64,000 bases of DNA from Gemmatimonadota bacterium (GCA_016712265.1 JADJRJ010000029.1:248001-312000); one strand, 5' to 3'. Counted from the first letter of the stretch, positions 37,835 through 48,224 are shown. Numbers and translations are program-made. Notes: generated by a model not told the origin, from the letters alone.

Positions 37835-39636
37835 GTTTCCTTCAGCCGTTGCTCCTGTTGCTCGGCGTTGGTGCGGCCGTTCCCCTGGTCCTGCACCTGC
37901 TGCGTCGACGCATTCACTCCGAGGTGGACTTTCCGGCGGTGGCGTACCTGGCCCGCGCCGAGCGCGAGAACGTGCGGCAGCTCAAGATGCGCAACCTGCT
38001 GTTGATGGTGTTGCGCGTGCTGGCCGTCCTGATGCTGGCCCTCGCCGCGGCGCGACCCCTCGGTGCGTTCTTCGGCGCCGGGCATGTGCCCACGGCGATG
38101 GCGATCGTCCTCGACAATTCGCTCAGCACCTCGGCGATTGTCAGCGGCGAGCCGGTGCTCGCAACGCTCAGGTCGGCGGCGCGGCAGGCCGCGTCCGCCG
38201 CCACCGGGTCCGACCGGATCTGGCTGGTAACGGCGGATGGCCAGGTCGTGGGTGGCTCGCGGGAGCAGGTGCTTGACGCGATCGATCGGGCGGATGCGCT
38301 GACGGGTCGGGGCGACCTTGCCACGGCGATCACCCGTGCGACAGGACTTGTCGCCGGTGCCGGTCTCGGCGCGCAGCAGGTCGTGGTGGTCACCGACGGC
38401 CAGGCAAGTGCCTGGGATGGGACGGTGGCGGTCGGCGCGGTCGCCGTCTCCGTGCTCGCGCCGGTGTTGCCCGTGATCTCGAACCGGGCGATCGTGCAGG
38501 CGGACGCCCGGCCGGCCCGTTGGACGCCGCGTGGCTCGGTCGTGGCGCGGTCCGCGGGCTCGGACTCGGCGACGTACCGAATCGCGTTAGGCACCCAGCG
38601 ACTGGCGAGCGGGACGGCGCGGGGCGGGGAAGACCTGACCGTGCATGGCACCTCGGCGGAGCCGGGATGGCGGGCCGGTGTCGTGGAGCTGGAGGCTGAC
38701 GAGCTGCGCGGAGATGACGCGAGGCACTTTGCCGTTTGGGCAGGCGCAGCGCCACGGGTCCTGCCGGATCCCTCCGCAGGAGCATTCCTCCGTACCGCGG
38801 TGGAGGCACTCGTCCAGAGCCAGCGGGTCACCATGGGTGGCGACGTCGTGATTGCCTCGGCCGACGTGGCAACACGTCTCCCGGCGCTGCTCGTCGCCCC
38901 GTCCGACCCGACACGGATCGGCACAGCGAACCGCACCCTGGAACGCCTTGGGGTACCATGGCGGTTCGGCGGAGTGCGCCGCGACGAGACCGGCGCCCGT
39001 GGTGGCCGCTTTGACGGCGTGCGCGTCCTGGCTCGGTATCCATTGGTTGCCCAGGCGGGCGCGGTCGCGGACACCCTCGCGAGTGCGGGCGGCGACGCGT
39101 GGGTCGTGGCTGGGCCAGGGTACGTGCTCATCGGGTCGGCCCTCGATCCGGCGGCGACCAACCTCCCCGTGTCCGCGGGGTTCGTCCCCTGGCTGGGCGA
39201 TGTCGTGGCGCAGCGTCTCGCCGGTGATGCGACCACGGTGGTCGCTGCCGCCCCCGGTGCTACCGTCCGTTTGCCGCTGGGCACCGATGGGATCGAGGCA
39301 CCGGATGGACAGGTGACGCGTGCGGCCGCGTCGGTTCGGGTGCCGGCGCGTCCCGGGGTCTACTTCCTGCGAGCCGGCGCCGAGCGCATTGGGGCGCTGG
39401 TGGTGAATCCCGAGCCGCAGGAGTCCGACCTGAGGCGACTGGAGCCTGCCCTGCTGAAGGAACGCATTCGGGGCGCGTCGGTGGCGGCCACGGCGGACCC
39501 TGCGGCGTTCAAGGCGTCCCTCTTCTCCTCGGGGTCAAAGCGTCCGTTGCAGCTCCCGCTGTTGCTCCTCGCGCTGGCGCTGCTGGCGGCCGAGGCGTGG
39601 GTCGTTCGCCGTACCGAACGCGAAGCCACGGGCTGA
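37831..39636 (+). CDS. BatA-N/vWA membrane protein
   Basis: A 601-residue inner-membrane protein. It has an N-terminal BatA-type region with two helices (about 5-22 and 53-75, including PLVLHLLRRR and LLLMVLRVLAVLMLALAAARP), a vWA-like domain (AIVLDNSLSTSA, VVVVTDGQAS), a long beta-rich periplasmic section and a C-terminal helix (about 575-593). It pairs with the upstream DUF58 gene in the MoxR/Bat-type system. The mfd start shares a base with its stop (TGATG). Confidence 0.85.
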   Translation: MSFLQPLLLLLGVGAAVPLVLHLLRRRIHSEVDFPAVAYLARAERENVRQLKMRNLLLMVLRVLAVLMLALAAARPLGAFFGAGHVPTAMAIVLDNSLSTSAIVSGEPVLATLRSAARQAASAATGSDRIWLVTADGQVVGGSREQVLDAIDRADALTGRGDLATAITRATGLVAGAGLGAQQVVVVTDGQASAWDGTVAVGAVAVSVLAPVLPVISNRAIVQADARPARWTPRGSVVARSAGSDSATYRIALGTQRLASGTARGGEDLTVHGTSAEPGWRAGVVELEADELRGDDARHFAVWAGAAPRVLPDPSAGAFLRTAVEALVQSQRVTMGGDVVIASADVATRLPALLVAPSDPTRIGTANRTLERLGVPWRFGGVRRDETGARGGRFDGVRVLARYPLVAQAGAVADTLASAGGDAWVVAGPGYVLIGSALDPAATNLPVSAGFVPWLGDVVAQRLAGDATTVVAAAPGATVRLPLGTDGIEAPDGQVTRAAASVRVPARPGVYFLRAGAERIGALVVNPEPQESDLRRLEPALLKERIRGASVAATADPAAFKASLFSSGSKRPLQLPLLLLALALLAAEAWVVRRTEREATG

Positions 39637-42600
39637 TGCCGCTGCCGGTTGTGCTGGACGCCTTCGAACGGCTGGCGCCGTTCGGCAGGCTGTTGGCGGA
39701 GCTGCCCCCCCCAGGGGGGCGGGTGCCAGTCACGGGCCTGGTGGGCTCTACCGACGCAGTGCTGGTGGCCGCCCTGGCCGAGCACCGTCCCAACCACTTC
39801 CTGGTCGTGGTCGCCGACTCGGTGGCGGATGCGGAGCGCTGGTTGGCCGACCTGGACCTGTTGATGGGGGCGGGGCCCGCCGCACTGTACCCGCCGCGCG
39901 AGGGGTTCGGCGTCGAGGAACCCCACGCCGAGATTGCCGGCGAACGGGTCGAGACGCTGGAGCGGGTCCTGCGCGGCGACGTGCGTGTGCTGCTGACGAC
40001 GGCGCGTGCGCTGCTGGAGCAGACGGGGTTGCCGTCCGCGTTAGGCGTCGCCCGGCTGGAAGTGCGTGCCGGGGAGTCGCGACGCCTCGACGAGCTGGTG
40101 GCGCACCTGGAGGCGACGGGCTTTGAGCGCGTGACATTGCTCGATGACGTCGGCCAATTTGCCGTGCGCGGGGGGATCGTCGACATCTACTCGTATGGGA
40201 TGTCCGAGCCGGTGCGCCTCGAGTTCTGGGGCGACGAAATCGCCGAATTGCGGCACTTCGACATTGGCTCCCAACGCACGACGCGACCGGCAGAACGCGT
40301 GGTGATCCTTCCCGTGGACGGCGCCGGCGTGCGGGCCGCGCCAGGCTCGGGCCGCGTCACCGTGGCCTCGCTGTTCCCGCCGGACACGCTCCTCGTGCTC
40401 CCGGACGAAGCGCACCTGGCCCCCGAGCTGAACCGCACGTGGCAGGAGGCGCTGCACCACGAGGACGTCGTGCGTCGGCGGGGTGACGACGTGGTCGCAC
40501 GCGAGGAAGCGTTTGTGGCCCCGGAGGCCTTGCTCGCCCTGCTGGGGCGGTGCGCGCGGGTGGCGATGGTGAGTGCCACCGAGGCCTCGGCAATCCCATT
40601 TCCCATCCGCGCACCTGACAACATCTCGCGTGATGTGCGGCTCCTGCGTCGCGTCGTGCGGGACGGCATGCCCACGGTGATCCTGTGTGACAACGCCGGG
40701 CAGGCCGAGCGACTCGACGAACTGCTGAACGAGGACGAGTTCCGTCCGTCACCAGCCGCCTTGACCATCGGCGTGCTGCACGGCGGCTTTGTGATCCCCC
40801 CCGGCACACGACGGGTGGACGGATCGGGGGATTCGAGCGGGCTCCGGGTCCTCACCGATCACGAGATCTTCCGTCGCGACCGCCGGCTGCGCCGCGCGCG
40901 CCGCTACGCAACGGCGACGGCCCTCGAAGCCGTCACGGCGCTTCGCCCCGGGGACTTCGTCGTGCACCTCGAGCACGGGGTCGGGATCTATCGCGGCATC
41001 GAGCAGATCTTCGTGCGCGAGAGCACTATCGAAGTGGCTGTCATCGAGTACGAGGGGGGGGATCGCCTCAACGTCCCGCTGTACCGCATCGACCAGGTCG
41101 AGCGGTACCGGAGCGGCGTGGATGTCGGTGATGATGCGCCGCCCCCCAAGCTCCACAAGCTCGGAGGCAAGCGCTGGACGGCGCAGCGCGATCGCACGCG
41201 CATGGCGATCGAGGCGATGACGCACGAGCTCCTCGACCTCTACGCGCGGCGGAAGATGGCCACCCGCCCGCCCCACGCGACGGACACGGCGTGGCAGCGC
41301 CAGTTGGAGTCTGCTTTCCTCTTTGAGGATACCCCGGACCAGCGCAAGGCGACGGTCGACTTCAAGGCGGACATGGAAGGCGACCGCCCCATGGACCGTC
41401 TGCTCGTTGGCGACGTTGGCTACGGCAAGACGGAGATCGCGATTCGCGCGGCGTTCAAGGCCGTGCAAAGCGGCCGGCAGGTCGCCGTGCTTGTCCCCAC
41501 GACGATCCTGGCCGAGCAGCACTATCGCACCTTCACGGAACGCATGGCGGACTTTCCCATCCGCATCGCAGCGATGAGCCGCTTCCAGGGCACGAAGGAC
41601 CAGGCGCAAGTCCTCATCGAGCTGAAGGAGCAGAAGATCGACATTGTCATCGGGACGCACCGCCTGCTCAGCGACGACGTGCATTTCGCCGCGCTGGGGT
41701 TGATCGTGGTGGACGAAGAACATCGCTTTGGCGTCAAGCACAAGGAGAAGCTCAAGGCGCTCAAGCTGGCGACCGACGTGTTGACCCTGACCGCCACTCC
41801 GATCCCGCGGACCCTGCATTTCTCGCTGGCTGGGTTGCGGGACATGACGTTGATGCAAACCGCGCCGCGCGATCGATCGCCGGTCCTCACGTTCGTGGAA
41901 CCCTGGGATGACGGGTTGATCGAGGAAGGGATCGCCCGCGAGATCGATCGTGGCGGGCAGGTGTTCTTTGTGCACAATCGCATCGAGACGATCCTGGCCC
42001 TCGCCGATCACCTGCAGCGGGTGGTGCCGACGGCACGCATCGCGGTGGGGCATGGCCAGATGCGCGAGAAGGAGCTCGAGGAGGTCATGCGGCGGTTTGT
42101 GACCGGTGAGGTCGACGTCCTGGTCTCGACCCTCATCGTGGAATCGGGACTCGATGTGCCGAACGCGAACACGATGTTCATCAACCGGGCGGATCACTTT
42201 GGCCTCGCCCAGCTGTACCAGTTGCGGGGACGGGTGGGGAGATCGCATCGGCGCGCGTACTGCTACCTCGTCGTGCCGGACCTGATCGATGAGGATGCCG
42301 AGCGTCGGCTGAAGGTCCTGGAACACCACACAGAACTGGGTGCCGGGTATCGCGTTGCCCTCAAGGACATGGAGCTACGTGGGGCCGGGAACCTGCTCGG
42401 CGCGGAACAGTCCGGGCACGTGCATGCGGTCGGATTCGACTTGTACCTCCGGATGCTGGAGCAGGCTGTCAAACGGATCGAGGCCGGCGAAGAAAAGCCG
42501 ACCGCCCAGCCGACCGATGTCTCGCTGGACGCCCCCGCGTACATCCCCGATGACTATGTCCCGTCGCAGGATGCCAAGCTGGACCTCTATCGCCGCTTGA

Positions 42601-42947
42601 ACGCCGCGACGTCGGCTGCCGAGATCGACGGGCTCCGGTCCGAGATTCGGGACCGGTTTGGGCGGCTACCCCCGACGGTCGTCAACCTGATCTCGGTGGC
42701 CGTCCTGCGCCTGGTCGGGGGGCGCCTGGGGATCGAGGGGATCATGGTGCACGGGGACGAAGCCCGTGTTAACTTCCGCGACTCTGTGGTTCCCCGGCTC
42801 AAGGCGCTTTCCACGGCCTTTGGCGAGGTACAGTTCCGGGCGGATGTGCGGCGGCCCCACCCGCTGTCGCTCAAGTTGTCGCGCCTGGGCGGGTCGCCGA
42901 TCCTGGACGGCCTGGTCCGCGCACTGCAACTGTTGCGGCCGGAATAG
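39636..42947 (+). CDS. mfd: Transcription-repair coupling factor
   Basis: A 1103-residue DNA translocase that removes stalled RNA polymerase and recruits UvrA. Domains in order: UvrB-like N-terminal module (about 1-350), RNA-polymerase-interacting CarD-like domain (FVVHLEHGVGIYRGIEQI, about 430-500), and superfamily 2 helicase with motif I LVGDVGYGKTEIAIRAA, VVDEEHRFG, LTATPIPRTL, ESGLDVPNANT and QLRGRVGRS; TRCF domain at the C-terminus. It completes a repair set with uvrA, nfo and tag in this window. Translation is probably coupled to the BatA-like gene. Confidence 0.97.
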   Translation: MPLPVVLDAFERLAPFGRLLAELPPPGGRVPVTGLVGSTDAVLVAALAEHRPNHFLVVVADSVADAERWLADLDLLMGAGPAALYPPREGFGVEEPHAEIAGERVETLERVLRGDVRVLLTTARALLEQTGLPSALGVARLEVRAGESRRLDELVAHLEATGFERVTLLDDVGQFAVRGGIVDIYSYGMSEPVRLEFWGDEIAELRHFDIGSQRTTRPAERVVILPVDGAGVRAAPGSGRVTVASLFPPDTLLVLPDEAHLAPELNRTWQEALHHEDVVRRRGDDVVAREEAFVAPEALLALLGRCARVAMVSATEASAIPFPIRAPDNISRDVRLLRRVVRDGMPTVILCDNAGQAERLDELLNEDEFRPSPAALTIGVLHGGFVIPPGTRRVDGSGDSSGLRVLTDHEIFRRDRRLRRARRYATATALEAVTALRPGDFVVHLEHGVGIYRGIEQIFVRESTIEVAVIEYEGGDRLNVPLYRIDQVERYRSGVDVGDDAPPPKLHKLGGKRWTAQRDRTRMAIEAMTHELLDLYARRKMATRPPHATDTAWQRQLESAFLFEDTPDQRKATVDFKADMEGDRPMDRLLVGDVGYGKTEIAIRAAFKAVQSGRQVAVLVPTTILAEQHYRTFTERMADFPIRIAAMSRFQGTKDQAQVLIELKEQKIDIVIGTHRLLSDDVHFAALGLIVVDEEHRFGVKHKEKLKALKLATDVLTLTATPIPRTLHFSLAGLRDMTLMQTAPRDRSPVLTFVEPWDDGLIEEGIAREIDRGGQVFFVHNRIETILALADHLQRVVPTARIAVGHGQMREKELEEVMRRFVTGEVDVLVSTLIVESGLDVPNANTMFINRADHFGLAQLYQLRGRVGRSHRRAYCYLVVPDLIDEDAERRLKVLEHHTELGAGYRVALKDMELRGAGNLLGAEQSGHVHAVGFDLYLRMLEQAVKRIEAGEEKPTAQPTDVSLDAPAYIPDDYVPSQDAKLDLYRRLNAATSAAEIDGLRSEIRDRFGRLPPTVVNLISVAVLRLVGGRLGIEGIMVHGDEARVNFRDSVVPRLKALSTAFGEVQFRADVRRPHPLSLKLSRLGGSPILDGLVRALQLLRPE

Positions 42948-43038
42948 GGGACTCACGGGGGCTCGTCTTCGGGGGGAGGCCCGAGGTCGCCGCTGCTCAG
43001 GCTCCTCCCGAAGGCTTCCTCGCACCCTTCTTCGTCCC

Positions 43039-44466
43039 ATGAATCGCACTCGTTGGTCCGGTCTTGTCCTGCTGGCGTCCATCACCGCCTGCGACGGCCT
43101 CAAGGAGGCCCTGACCGCGCATGTCGATGTCGTCGCCAGCGCCGGTTCCCAGGAACTCTCCGTCCAGCGGATGGCGGATATGATGGGCAAGTCGCAGGTC
43201 CCGGTGCGGCGCGAAGTTGCCCAGAGCATCGCGGATGCGTGGGTGAACTACCATCTCCTTGGTGCCTCCGCTGCCGCGGAAGACTCGCTCACCGACAAGA
43301 AGCTGATCGACGACGTGATGTGGCCCGTCTTCACCCAGTCGAAGCAGCAGAAGTTCTACACGCAGCTCGCCGCCGGGTGGGTCGCGGACACGAGCAACAT
43401 GGCCGCCAAGTACGCCGCCGGTGACCTCCTCGCCGCCCGCCACATCCTCTTCGCCATCCCGGCCGAACAACAGGCCACCGGGAGCGACTCGATCACCAAG
43501 AAGGCGCAAGGCGTCCTCGCACGCACCACCAGCGCGAACTTCGCCGCCCTCGCCAAGCAATACGGCTCGGATGGCACGAAAGATCAAGGCGGTGACCTCG
43601 GCGTGTTTGCCCCGGGTGCCATGGTGCCGGCGTTCTCCCAGGGCGTCGCGGCCCTCAAGCCGGGCGAGATCGGGTCGGTGAAGACCGAGTTCGGGTTTCA
43701 CATCATCCGCCGCTCGACGTACGAGGAAGTCGCCGACGCGTTCAAGCAGCAGTACGTGCAGCGGAGCCGCGTGGTCGCCGAGTCGACCTACATCACGAAC
43801 CTGGAGAACGGGGCGAAGATCACGGTCGAACCGACCGTCGCCCGCACGATGAAAGCGGTCGCCACGGATCCGGCGAGCCATGAGAAGGACGGAACGGCCC
43901 TCGCCAAGTCGCGGCTCGGCACGTACAAGGCCAGCCAGTTTGCCCGCTGGATTTCCAGCGCGCCCAACCCGGACCAGATTCGTGGCCAGATCGCACAGGC
44001 GCCCGACTCCCTGTTCGACATCTTCATTCGCAACCTGCTCCGCAGCGAACTCATCCTCGCCGCGGCGGACAGCGCGAAGGTGACGATGGACTCGTCCGAG
44101 ACCGCCGAAGTGTATCGGTCGTTTGCGGCCATCCTGGCCAATGCCTGGGCCGGGCTGCGCATCGCCCCGGCCATGGTGGCTGACAGCGCCAAGACGCCGG
44201 CGGAAAAGCAGCGCTTTATCCCGGCGCGGGTCGACTCCTACTTCGACCGCCTCGTGAAGGGCGAAGAACAGTTCGTCGAAGTTCCGTCGCCGCTGGCCCA
44301 GGCCCTGCGCAAGAAGTACGACTGGAAGGTGAACTCGGCCGGGCTGGACCGCGCGGTAGCCGCCGCCCAGGTTATTCGCGCCAAGGAAGATTCGTCGCGC
44401 GCCGCGGCGACGCCGCCGTCGGCGGTTCCGATGCCGGGCGCCCCGGACACCACAAAGCAGCCGTAA
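43039..44466 (+). CDS. PpiC-type peptidyl-prolyl isomerase lipoprotein
   Basis: A 475-residue envelope folding factor. Signal peptide with lipobox LLASITAC (Cys18). One parvulin/rotamase domain spans about residues 130-230 (AARHILFAI, KDQGGDLGVFAPGAMVPAFS, VKTEFGFHIIRR), flanked by long helical chaperone segments as in SurA/PrsA. The C-terminus is Pro/Ala-rich. It lies upstream of another rotamase gene, with 95 bp containing a strong hairpin between them. Confidence 0.88.
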   Translation: MNRTRWSGLVLLASITACDGLKEALTAHVDVVASAGSQELSVQRMADMMGKSQVPVRREVAQSIADAWVNYHLLGASAAAEDSLTDKKLIDDVMWPVFTQSKQQKFYTQLAAGWVADTSNMAAKYAAGDLLAARHILFAIPAEQQATGSDSITKKAQGVLARTTSANFAALAKQYGSDGTKDQGGDLGVFAPGAMVPAFSQGVAALKPGEIGSVKTEFGFHIIRRSTYEEVADAFKQQYVQRSRVVAESTYITNLENGAKITVEPTVARTMKAVATDPASHEKDGTALAKSRLGTYKASQFARWISSAPNPDQIRGQIAQAPDSLFDIFIRNLLRSELILAAADSAKVTMDSSETAEVYRSFAAILANAWAGLRIAPAMVADSAKTPAEKQRFIPARVDSYFDRLVKGEEQFVEVPSPLAQALRKKYDWKVNSAGLDRAVAAAQVIRAKEDSSRAAATPPSAVPMPGAPDTTKQP

Positions 44467-44482
44467 CACCCACGCGGGGATG

Positions 44483-44508
44483 CGGGGCGCCGGCAACCGG
44501 TCGCCCCG
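44483..44508 (+). terminator. Strong hairpin between the two rotamase genes
   Basis: CGGGGCG (44483-44489) pairs with CGCCCCG (44502-44508), with a nested CCGG/CCGG stem. There is no T-run, so it may be an attenuator, an mRNA-processing site or a weak terminator. Confidence 0.35.
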
Positions 44509-44561
44509 TGTCCCGTGTCTCACCAAGGGCACGCCACCGCAACAACGGGGTAATCCCACGC

Positions 44562-45920
44562 ATGAAACGCCTTGCTGGCGCCGGGCTCGCCATCCTGCTC
44601 GCCGCCGCCTCCGCGGGGGCCCAGGATTCCACGACCGCTCCCGGCCTGAAGATCGACATCGACCGCATCGTCGCGGTGATCGGGACCACGCCCATTCTCT
44701 GGAGTGAGGTGCTCGAACAGGTCAACATCCGGCGCGCCCAGGGGGTGCCGGTGCCCGAAGACCCCGAGGAGCAGAAGAAGTTCGCGCTCCTGGTCCTGAA
44801 CGAGATGGTCGACGTGGAAGTGATGGTGCAGAAGGCGCGACTGGACACGGCGATCGTCGTGGCCGATACGGACCTGCAGGACAACGTCGACAAGCGGTTC
44901 GCCCAGCTGCGCACCAACTTCAAGACGGACGCCGAGTTGGCCGCCGCGCTCAAGAACGACGGGTTCGGCACGGTGGAGGAATACCGTCGCTGGATGATGG
45001 ACCAGGCGCGCCGCGCCTCCCTCCAGCAGAAGCTCGTCCAGAAGCTGCGGCAGGATGGGAAGATGGTCACGGTCGGCGTATCCGAGGCCGAAATCAGCGA
45101 CGCCTTCGCGCGGGAAAAAGAGCGACTCCCCAAACGCCCCGCAACGGTCACCTTCCGGCAGCTCGTGATCCCCACGATGCCGTCCGAGGCGGCGCGCAAG
45201 GCGGCCTACGAAAAGACCGACACCGTCCTGAAGGAAGTGCTGGGGGGTGGGGACTTCGAAAAGATCGCCAAGCGCGTGTCGCAGGACTCCGGATCCGCGG
45301 TGCAGGGCGGGGACCTTGGATGGAACCGACGCGGGGCGATGGTGCCCGCCTTCGACCAGATGATGTTCTACCTCGCCGCCGGCCAGGTCAGCCCGATCGT
45401 GGAAACGCAGTACGGCTTTCACATCATCCGGGTCGACCGCATCAACCCGTCCGAGCGGAAGGCGCGACACATCCTGATCAAGCCGGAACTCGACACCGCT
45501 GATGTCACGCGGGCCTCGGTGCTCGCCGACTCGGTCCTCGGCTTGTGGCGGACGGGCGCGAACTACGACACCCTGGTCGCGCGGTACCATGACCTTGCCT
45601 CCGACGAGATGCGCGGGGTGCTGGAGCCGTTCGAACGCGGGCGGATGCCGGAGTCATACCAGGAAGCCTTCAAGGGCAAGGGACCGGGGGACTACATCGG
45701 CCCGTTTGCCGTCGAGGATCCACGGCGCGGCGTTCCCAAGTTTGTCATTGCGCAGTTGATCACGGCGGCGGACGAGGGCGAGTACACGGTGCAGGACCTG
45801 CGCAACCAGATCCGGGACCAGCTCAGCGAGGAAAAGTCGATGCGGCGCCTGCTCGATGCTCTCCGGCGCGAGACCTTCGTGACCGTGATGCTCGAGGAGA
45901 AGGTCGCGGCGAAACCGTGA
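44562..45920 (+). CDS. surA: SurA-like periplasmic chaperone/peptidyl-prolyl isomerase
   Basis: A 452-residue exported protein with signal peptide MKRLAGAGLAILLAAASAGA. The N-terminal SurA_N helical part (IVAVIGTTPILWSEVLEQV) is followed by one clear parvulin domain (TVTFRQLVIPT ... GGDLGWNRRGAMVPAFD ... VETQYGFHIIRVD) and a second, more divergent one (KARHILIKPE...). This is the layout of SurA, which escorts outer-membrane proteins. As in E. coli, pdxA lies immediately downstream, which supports the assignment. The stop overlaps the pdxA start. Confidence 0.88.
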   Translation: MKRLAGAGLAILLAAASAGAQDSTTAPGLKIDIDRIVAVIGTTPILWSEVLEQVNIRRAQGVPVPEDPEEQKKFALLVLNEMVDVEVMVQKARLDTAIVVADTDLQDNVDKRFAQLRTNFKTDAELAAALKNDGFGTVEEYRRWMMDQARRASLQQKLVQKLRQDGKMVTVGVSEAEISDAFAREKERLPKRPATVTFRQLVIPTMPSEAARKAAYEKTDTVLKEVLGGGDFEKIAKRVSQDSGSAVQGGDLGWNRRGAMVPAFDQMMFYLAAGQVSPIVETQYGFHIIRVDRINPSERKARHILIKPELDTADVTRASVLADSVLGLWRTGANYDTLVARYHDLASDEMRGVLEPFERGRMPESYQEAFKGKGPGDYIGPFAVEDPRRGVPKFVIAQLITAADEGEYTVQDLRNQIRDQLSEEKSMRRLLDALRRETFVTVMLEEKVAAKP

Positions 45921-46804
45921 TGCCCGCACGTCGGCCGCGCGTCGCCGTCACCCTGGGGGACCCGCGCGGGATCGGACCGGAAATTGTCGCGAAGGCACTG
46001 GCTGGGGGACGCGAGGTCGGCGAGATCGACGTTGTCCTCGTGGGACCGACCGGCACGGGCGTCGATGTACATGAGTCGGTCGGCCAATGGACACCGACCG
46101 CTTCCGTCGCCACGGCGGGAACGCTCGCCGGTCGCGCCATCGAACGGGCGGTCGAGCTGGCGCGCAGCGGTGCCGTCGATGCGATCGTGACCGCACCGAT
46201 CGACAAGGCCGCGCTGCTGTCCGGGGGGTACGACTTTCCGGGGCACACCGAGATGCTCGCCGCGCTCACCGGGTGCGAGACGGCGATGATGCTCGCTTCG
46301 GACCGGCTGCGGGTCGTCCTGGCCACGACGCACATTCCTCTGCGCGACGTACCGAGCGCGGTGACCGCAACGGCCATCACGCGAGCCGTCGAGGTGACGC
46401 GCGCCGGCCTCACCCGATGGTTTGGATTGGCTGCACCGCGCCTGACCCTGTGCGCGCTCAACCCGCACGCCGGGGACGGGGGGCGCTTCGGCACCGAGGA
46501 TGACACCATCCTCCGCCCGCTGGCGGTCGCGTTAGGCGTGGCCGGTCCGTTCCCGGCGGACACCGTGTTCGTGCGCGCCATGCGCGGCGAATTCGACGCG
46601 GTGATCGCCCCATATCACGACGTGGGGATGACCGCCATCAAGGTCGCGAGTTTCGGCCAGGCCGTGAACGTCACCCTGGGACTGCCCTTTCCCCGGACCT
46701 CGCCCGACCATGGCACAGCGCTCGACATCGCCGGCCGCGGGGTCGCGGACGCGGGGAGCATGCGCGAGGCGATCCGCGTCGCGCGGGAGATGATGCAGCG
46801 TTAG
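45920..46804 (+). CDS. pdxA: 4-hydroxythreonine-4-phosphate dehydrogenase
   Basis: A 294-residue enzyme of pyridoxal phosphate synthesis (DXP-dependent route). Core motifs are present: VTLGDPRGIGPEIV, APIDKAAL, and the three metal-binding histidines in FPGHTEM, PYHDVGM and SPDHGTALDIAG. It is about 35 residues shorter than E. coli PdxA but lacks none of these sites. ATG 45920 shares a base with the SurA-like stop; GTG 45917 is an alternative. Its TAG stop interlocks with the stop of the convergent CorC-like gene. Confidence 0.95.
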   Translation: MPARRPRVAVTLGDPRGIGPEIVAKALAGGREVGEIDVVLVGPTGTGVDVHESVGQWTPTASVATAGTLAGRAIERAVELARSGAVDAIVTAPIDKAALLSGGYDFPGHTEMLAALTGCETAMMLASDRLRVVLATTHIPLRDVPSAVTATAITRAVEVTRAGLTRWFGLAAPRLTLCALNPHAGDGGRFGTEDDTILRPLAVALGVAGPFPADTVFVRAMRGEFDAVIAPYHDVGMTAIKVASFGQAVNVTLGLPFPRTSPDHGTALDIAGRGVADAGSMREAIRVAREMMQR

Positions 46805-48102
46805 GCGAGCGGCGGGCGCTCCAGGGCGACGGTCTTGATGCGCCGGCCCTCCATTTCGCGCACCGAGAGCTGGGCCCCCGGGGTCGCGACGCGGTCGCCC
46901 ACCACTGGCAGGCGCCCGAGGGCCCCGAACACAAAGCCGCCGATGGTCGTGTAGTCGTCGTCGGCGAGTTCCAGGCCGAAATGCTCGTTCACCTCAACGA
47001 TGTGCGTCTCCCCGGGGACCAGCGTCTCGCCCGCCGTCCCTTCCAGCGCCCGCCGCTCGGGTTCGTCATGTTCATCGAGGATCTCGCCGACGATCTCCTC
47101 GAGAAGGTCCTCCATCGTGACAATGCCGGCCGTGCCGCCGAATTCATCGAGGACGACGGCCAGGTGTTCCTTGCGCCGCTTGAAGTCGGACAAGACCTCT
47201 TCCACCTCGCGCGAGCCGGGGACCACGTGCACCTCGCGCATGAAGCGCCGCAGGTCGAACGACGCCGCCGGGCGACGGACCTCACGCAGCAGGTCCTTCG
47301 CGAGCACCAGCCCCACCACGTTGTCCAGTGACCCATCGAACACCGGGAAGCGCGAAAAATTGCTCTCCTCAACCACGTCGCACGCCTCATTCAGCGTGGC
47401 CTCCACCGGCAGGGCGACAACGTTGGTGCGCGGCGTCATCACCTCCCGGGCATTCTTCTCACTGAACTCGAAGACCCCCTCGATCAGCTCGGCGTCGCCG
47501 GCCTCGATCGCTCCACCCTCTTCCGAGTGCTCCACGATCATGCGGAGTTCCTCGGGGGAGTGCACCGAGTGCTCCTCGACCTGGGCACGCTGCCCGAACA
47601 GCTTGAGGACGAGATCCGCGGAACTGTTCAACAGCCAGTTGAACGGCGTCGTCAGCCAGGTGAAGCCCAGGATCAGCGGGGCGAGCCACTTCGCCGCGAT
47701 CTCGGGGTGGTTCAGCGCCGCGGCGCGCGGAGCCAACTCGCCGAAGACCACGTGGAGGTAGGTCGCGAAGATCAGGGCGACCGCTGCGCCGAGGCTCACG
47801 CGGATCCCGGCATCCAGCGCCACCGGCAGGCTCGCAAACCAATGCTCGAACACGACCCCCAAGGCGTCTTCGGCGGCCCACCCCAGGCCGAGGGACGCGA
47901 GCGTAATCCCGAGCTGCCCGGCCGAGAGGACGCGAGAGAGCATCTGCGGCGAAGTGGCGTGCAGCGCCGCCTTCGCGAGGCGGTCCCCGCCGCGCACCAT
48001 CCCTTCGAGACGGGTGCGACGAGCACGAACCAGGGCGAACTCCACCGCGACGAAGAAGCCGTTGAGGAGGAGGAGGACGATGATAAGGAGTGCGCGACTC
48101 AC
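46801..48102 (-). CDS. CNNM/CorC-family membrane protein (DUF21, CBS pair, CorC_HlyC)
   Basis: A 433-residue protein annotated in many genomes as hemolysin family, better regarded as a Mg/Co transport-related CNNM protein. Order: DUF21 transmembrane domain (about 1-185, four helices), CBS pair (about 205-330, VMTPRTNVVALPVEA and FSRFPVFDGSLDNVVGLV), then CorC_HlyC (about 350-430, VEVNEHFGLELADDDYTTIG). Start GTG 48102 gives a helix at the very N-terminus. No haemolytic activity should be inferred. It is divergent from the CDF gene. Confidence 0.9.
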   Translation of the reverse strand: MSRALLIIVLLLLNGFFVAVEFALVRARRTRLEGMVRGGDRLAKAALHATSPQMLSRVLSAGQLGITLASLGLGWAAEDALGVVFEHWFASLPVALDAGIRVSLGAAVALIFATYLHVVFGELAPRAAALNHPEIAAKWLAPLILGFTWLTTPFNWLLNSSADLVLKLFGQRAQVEEHSVHSPEELRMIVEHSEEGGAIEAGDAELIEGVFEFSEKNAREVMTPRTNVVALPVEATLNEACDVVEESNFSRFPVFDGSLDNVVGLVLAKDLLREVRRPAASFDLRRFMREVHVVPGSREVEEVLSDFKRRKEHLAVVLDEFGGTAGIVTMEDLLEEIVGEILDEHDEPERRALEGTAGETLVPGETHIVEVNEHFGLELADDDYTTIGGFVFGALGRLPVVGDRVATPGAQLSVREMEGRRIKTVALERPPLA

Positions 48103-48224
48103 GACAGGTAGTTTACTGCCCCCGTGGCCGCGACGTGAGGCGGGCGCGGCCGCTTGCATCCCCTTGCGGGCCCCACGGGAGGTGGCTAGCTGTCCGGTGG
48201 ACTTTGACCCCGTTCACTCCCCGC

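Noticed and set aside
46801..48102. Calling the CorC-like gene a haemolysin
   Set aside because: DUF21-CBS-CorC architecture is a metal-transport-related family; the name haemolysin is historical.
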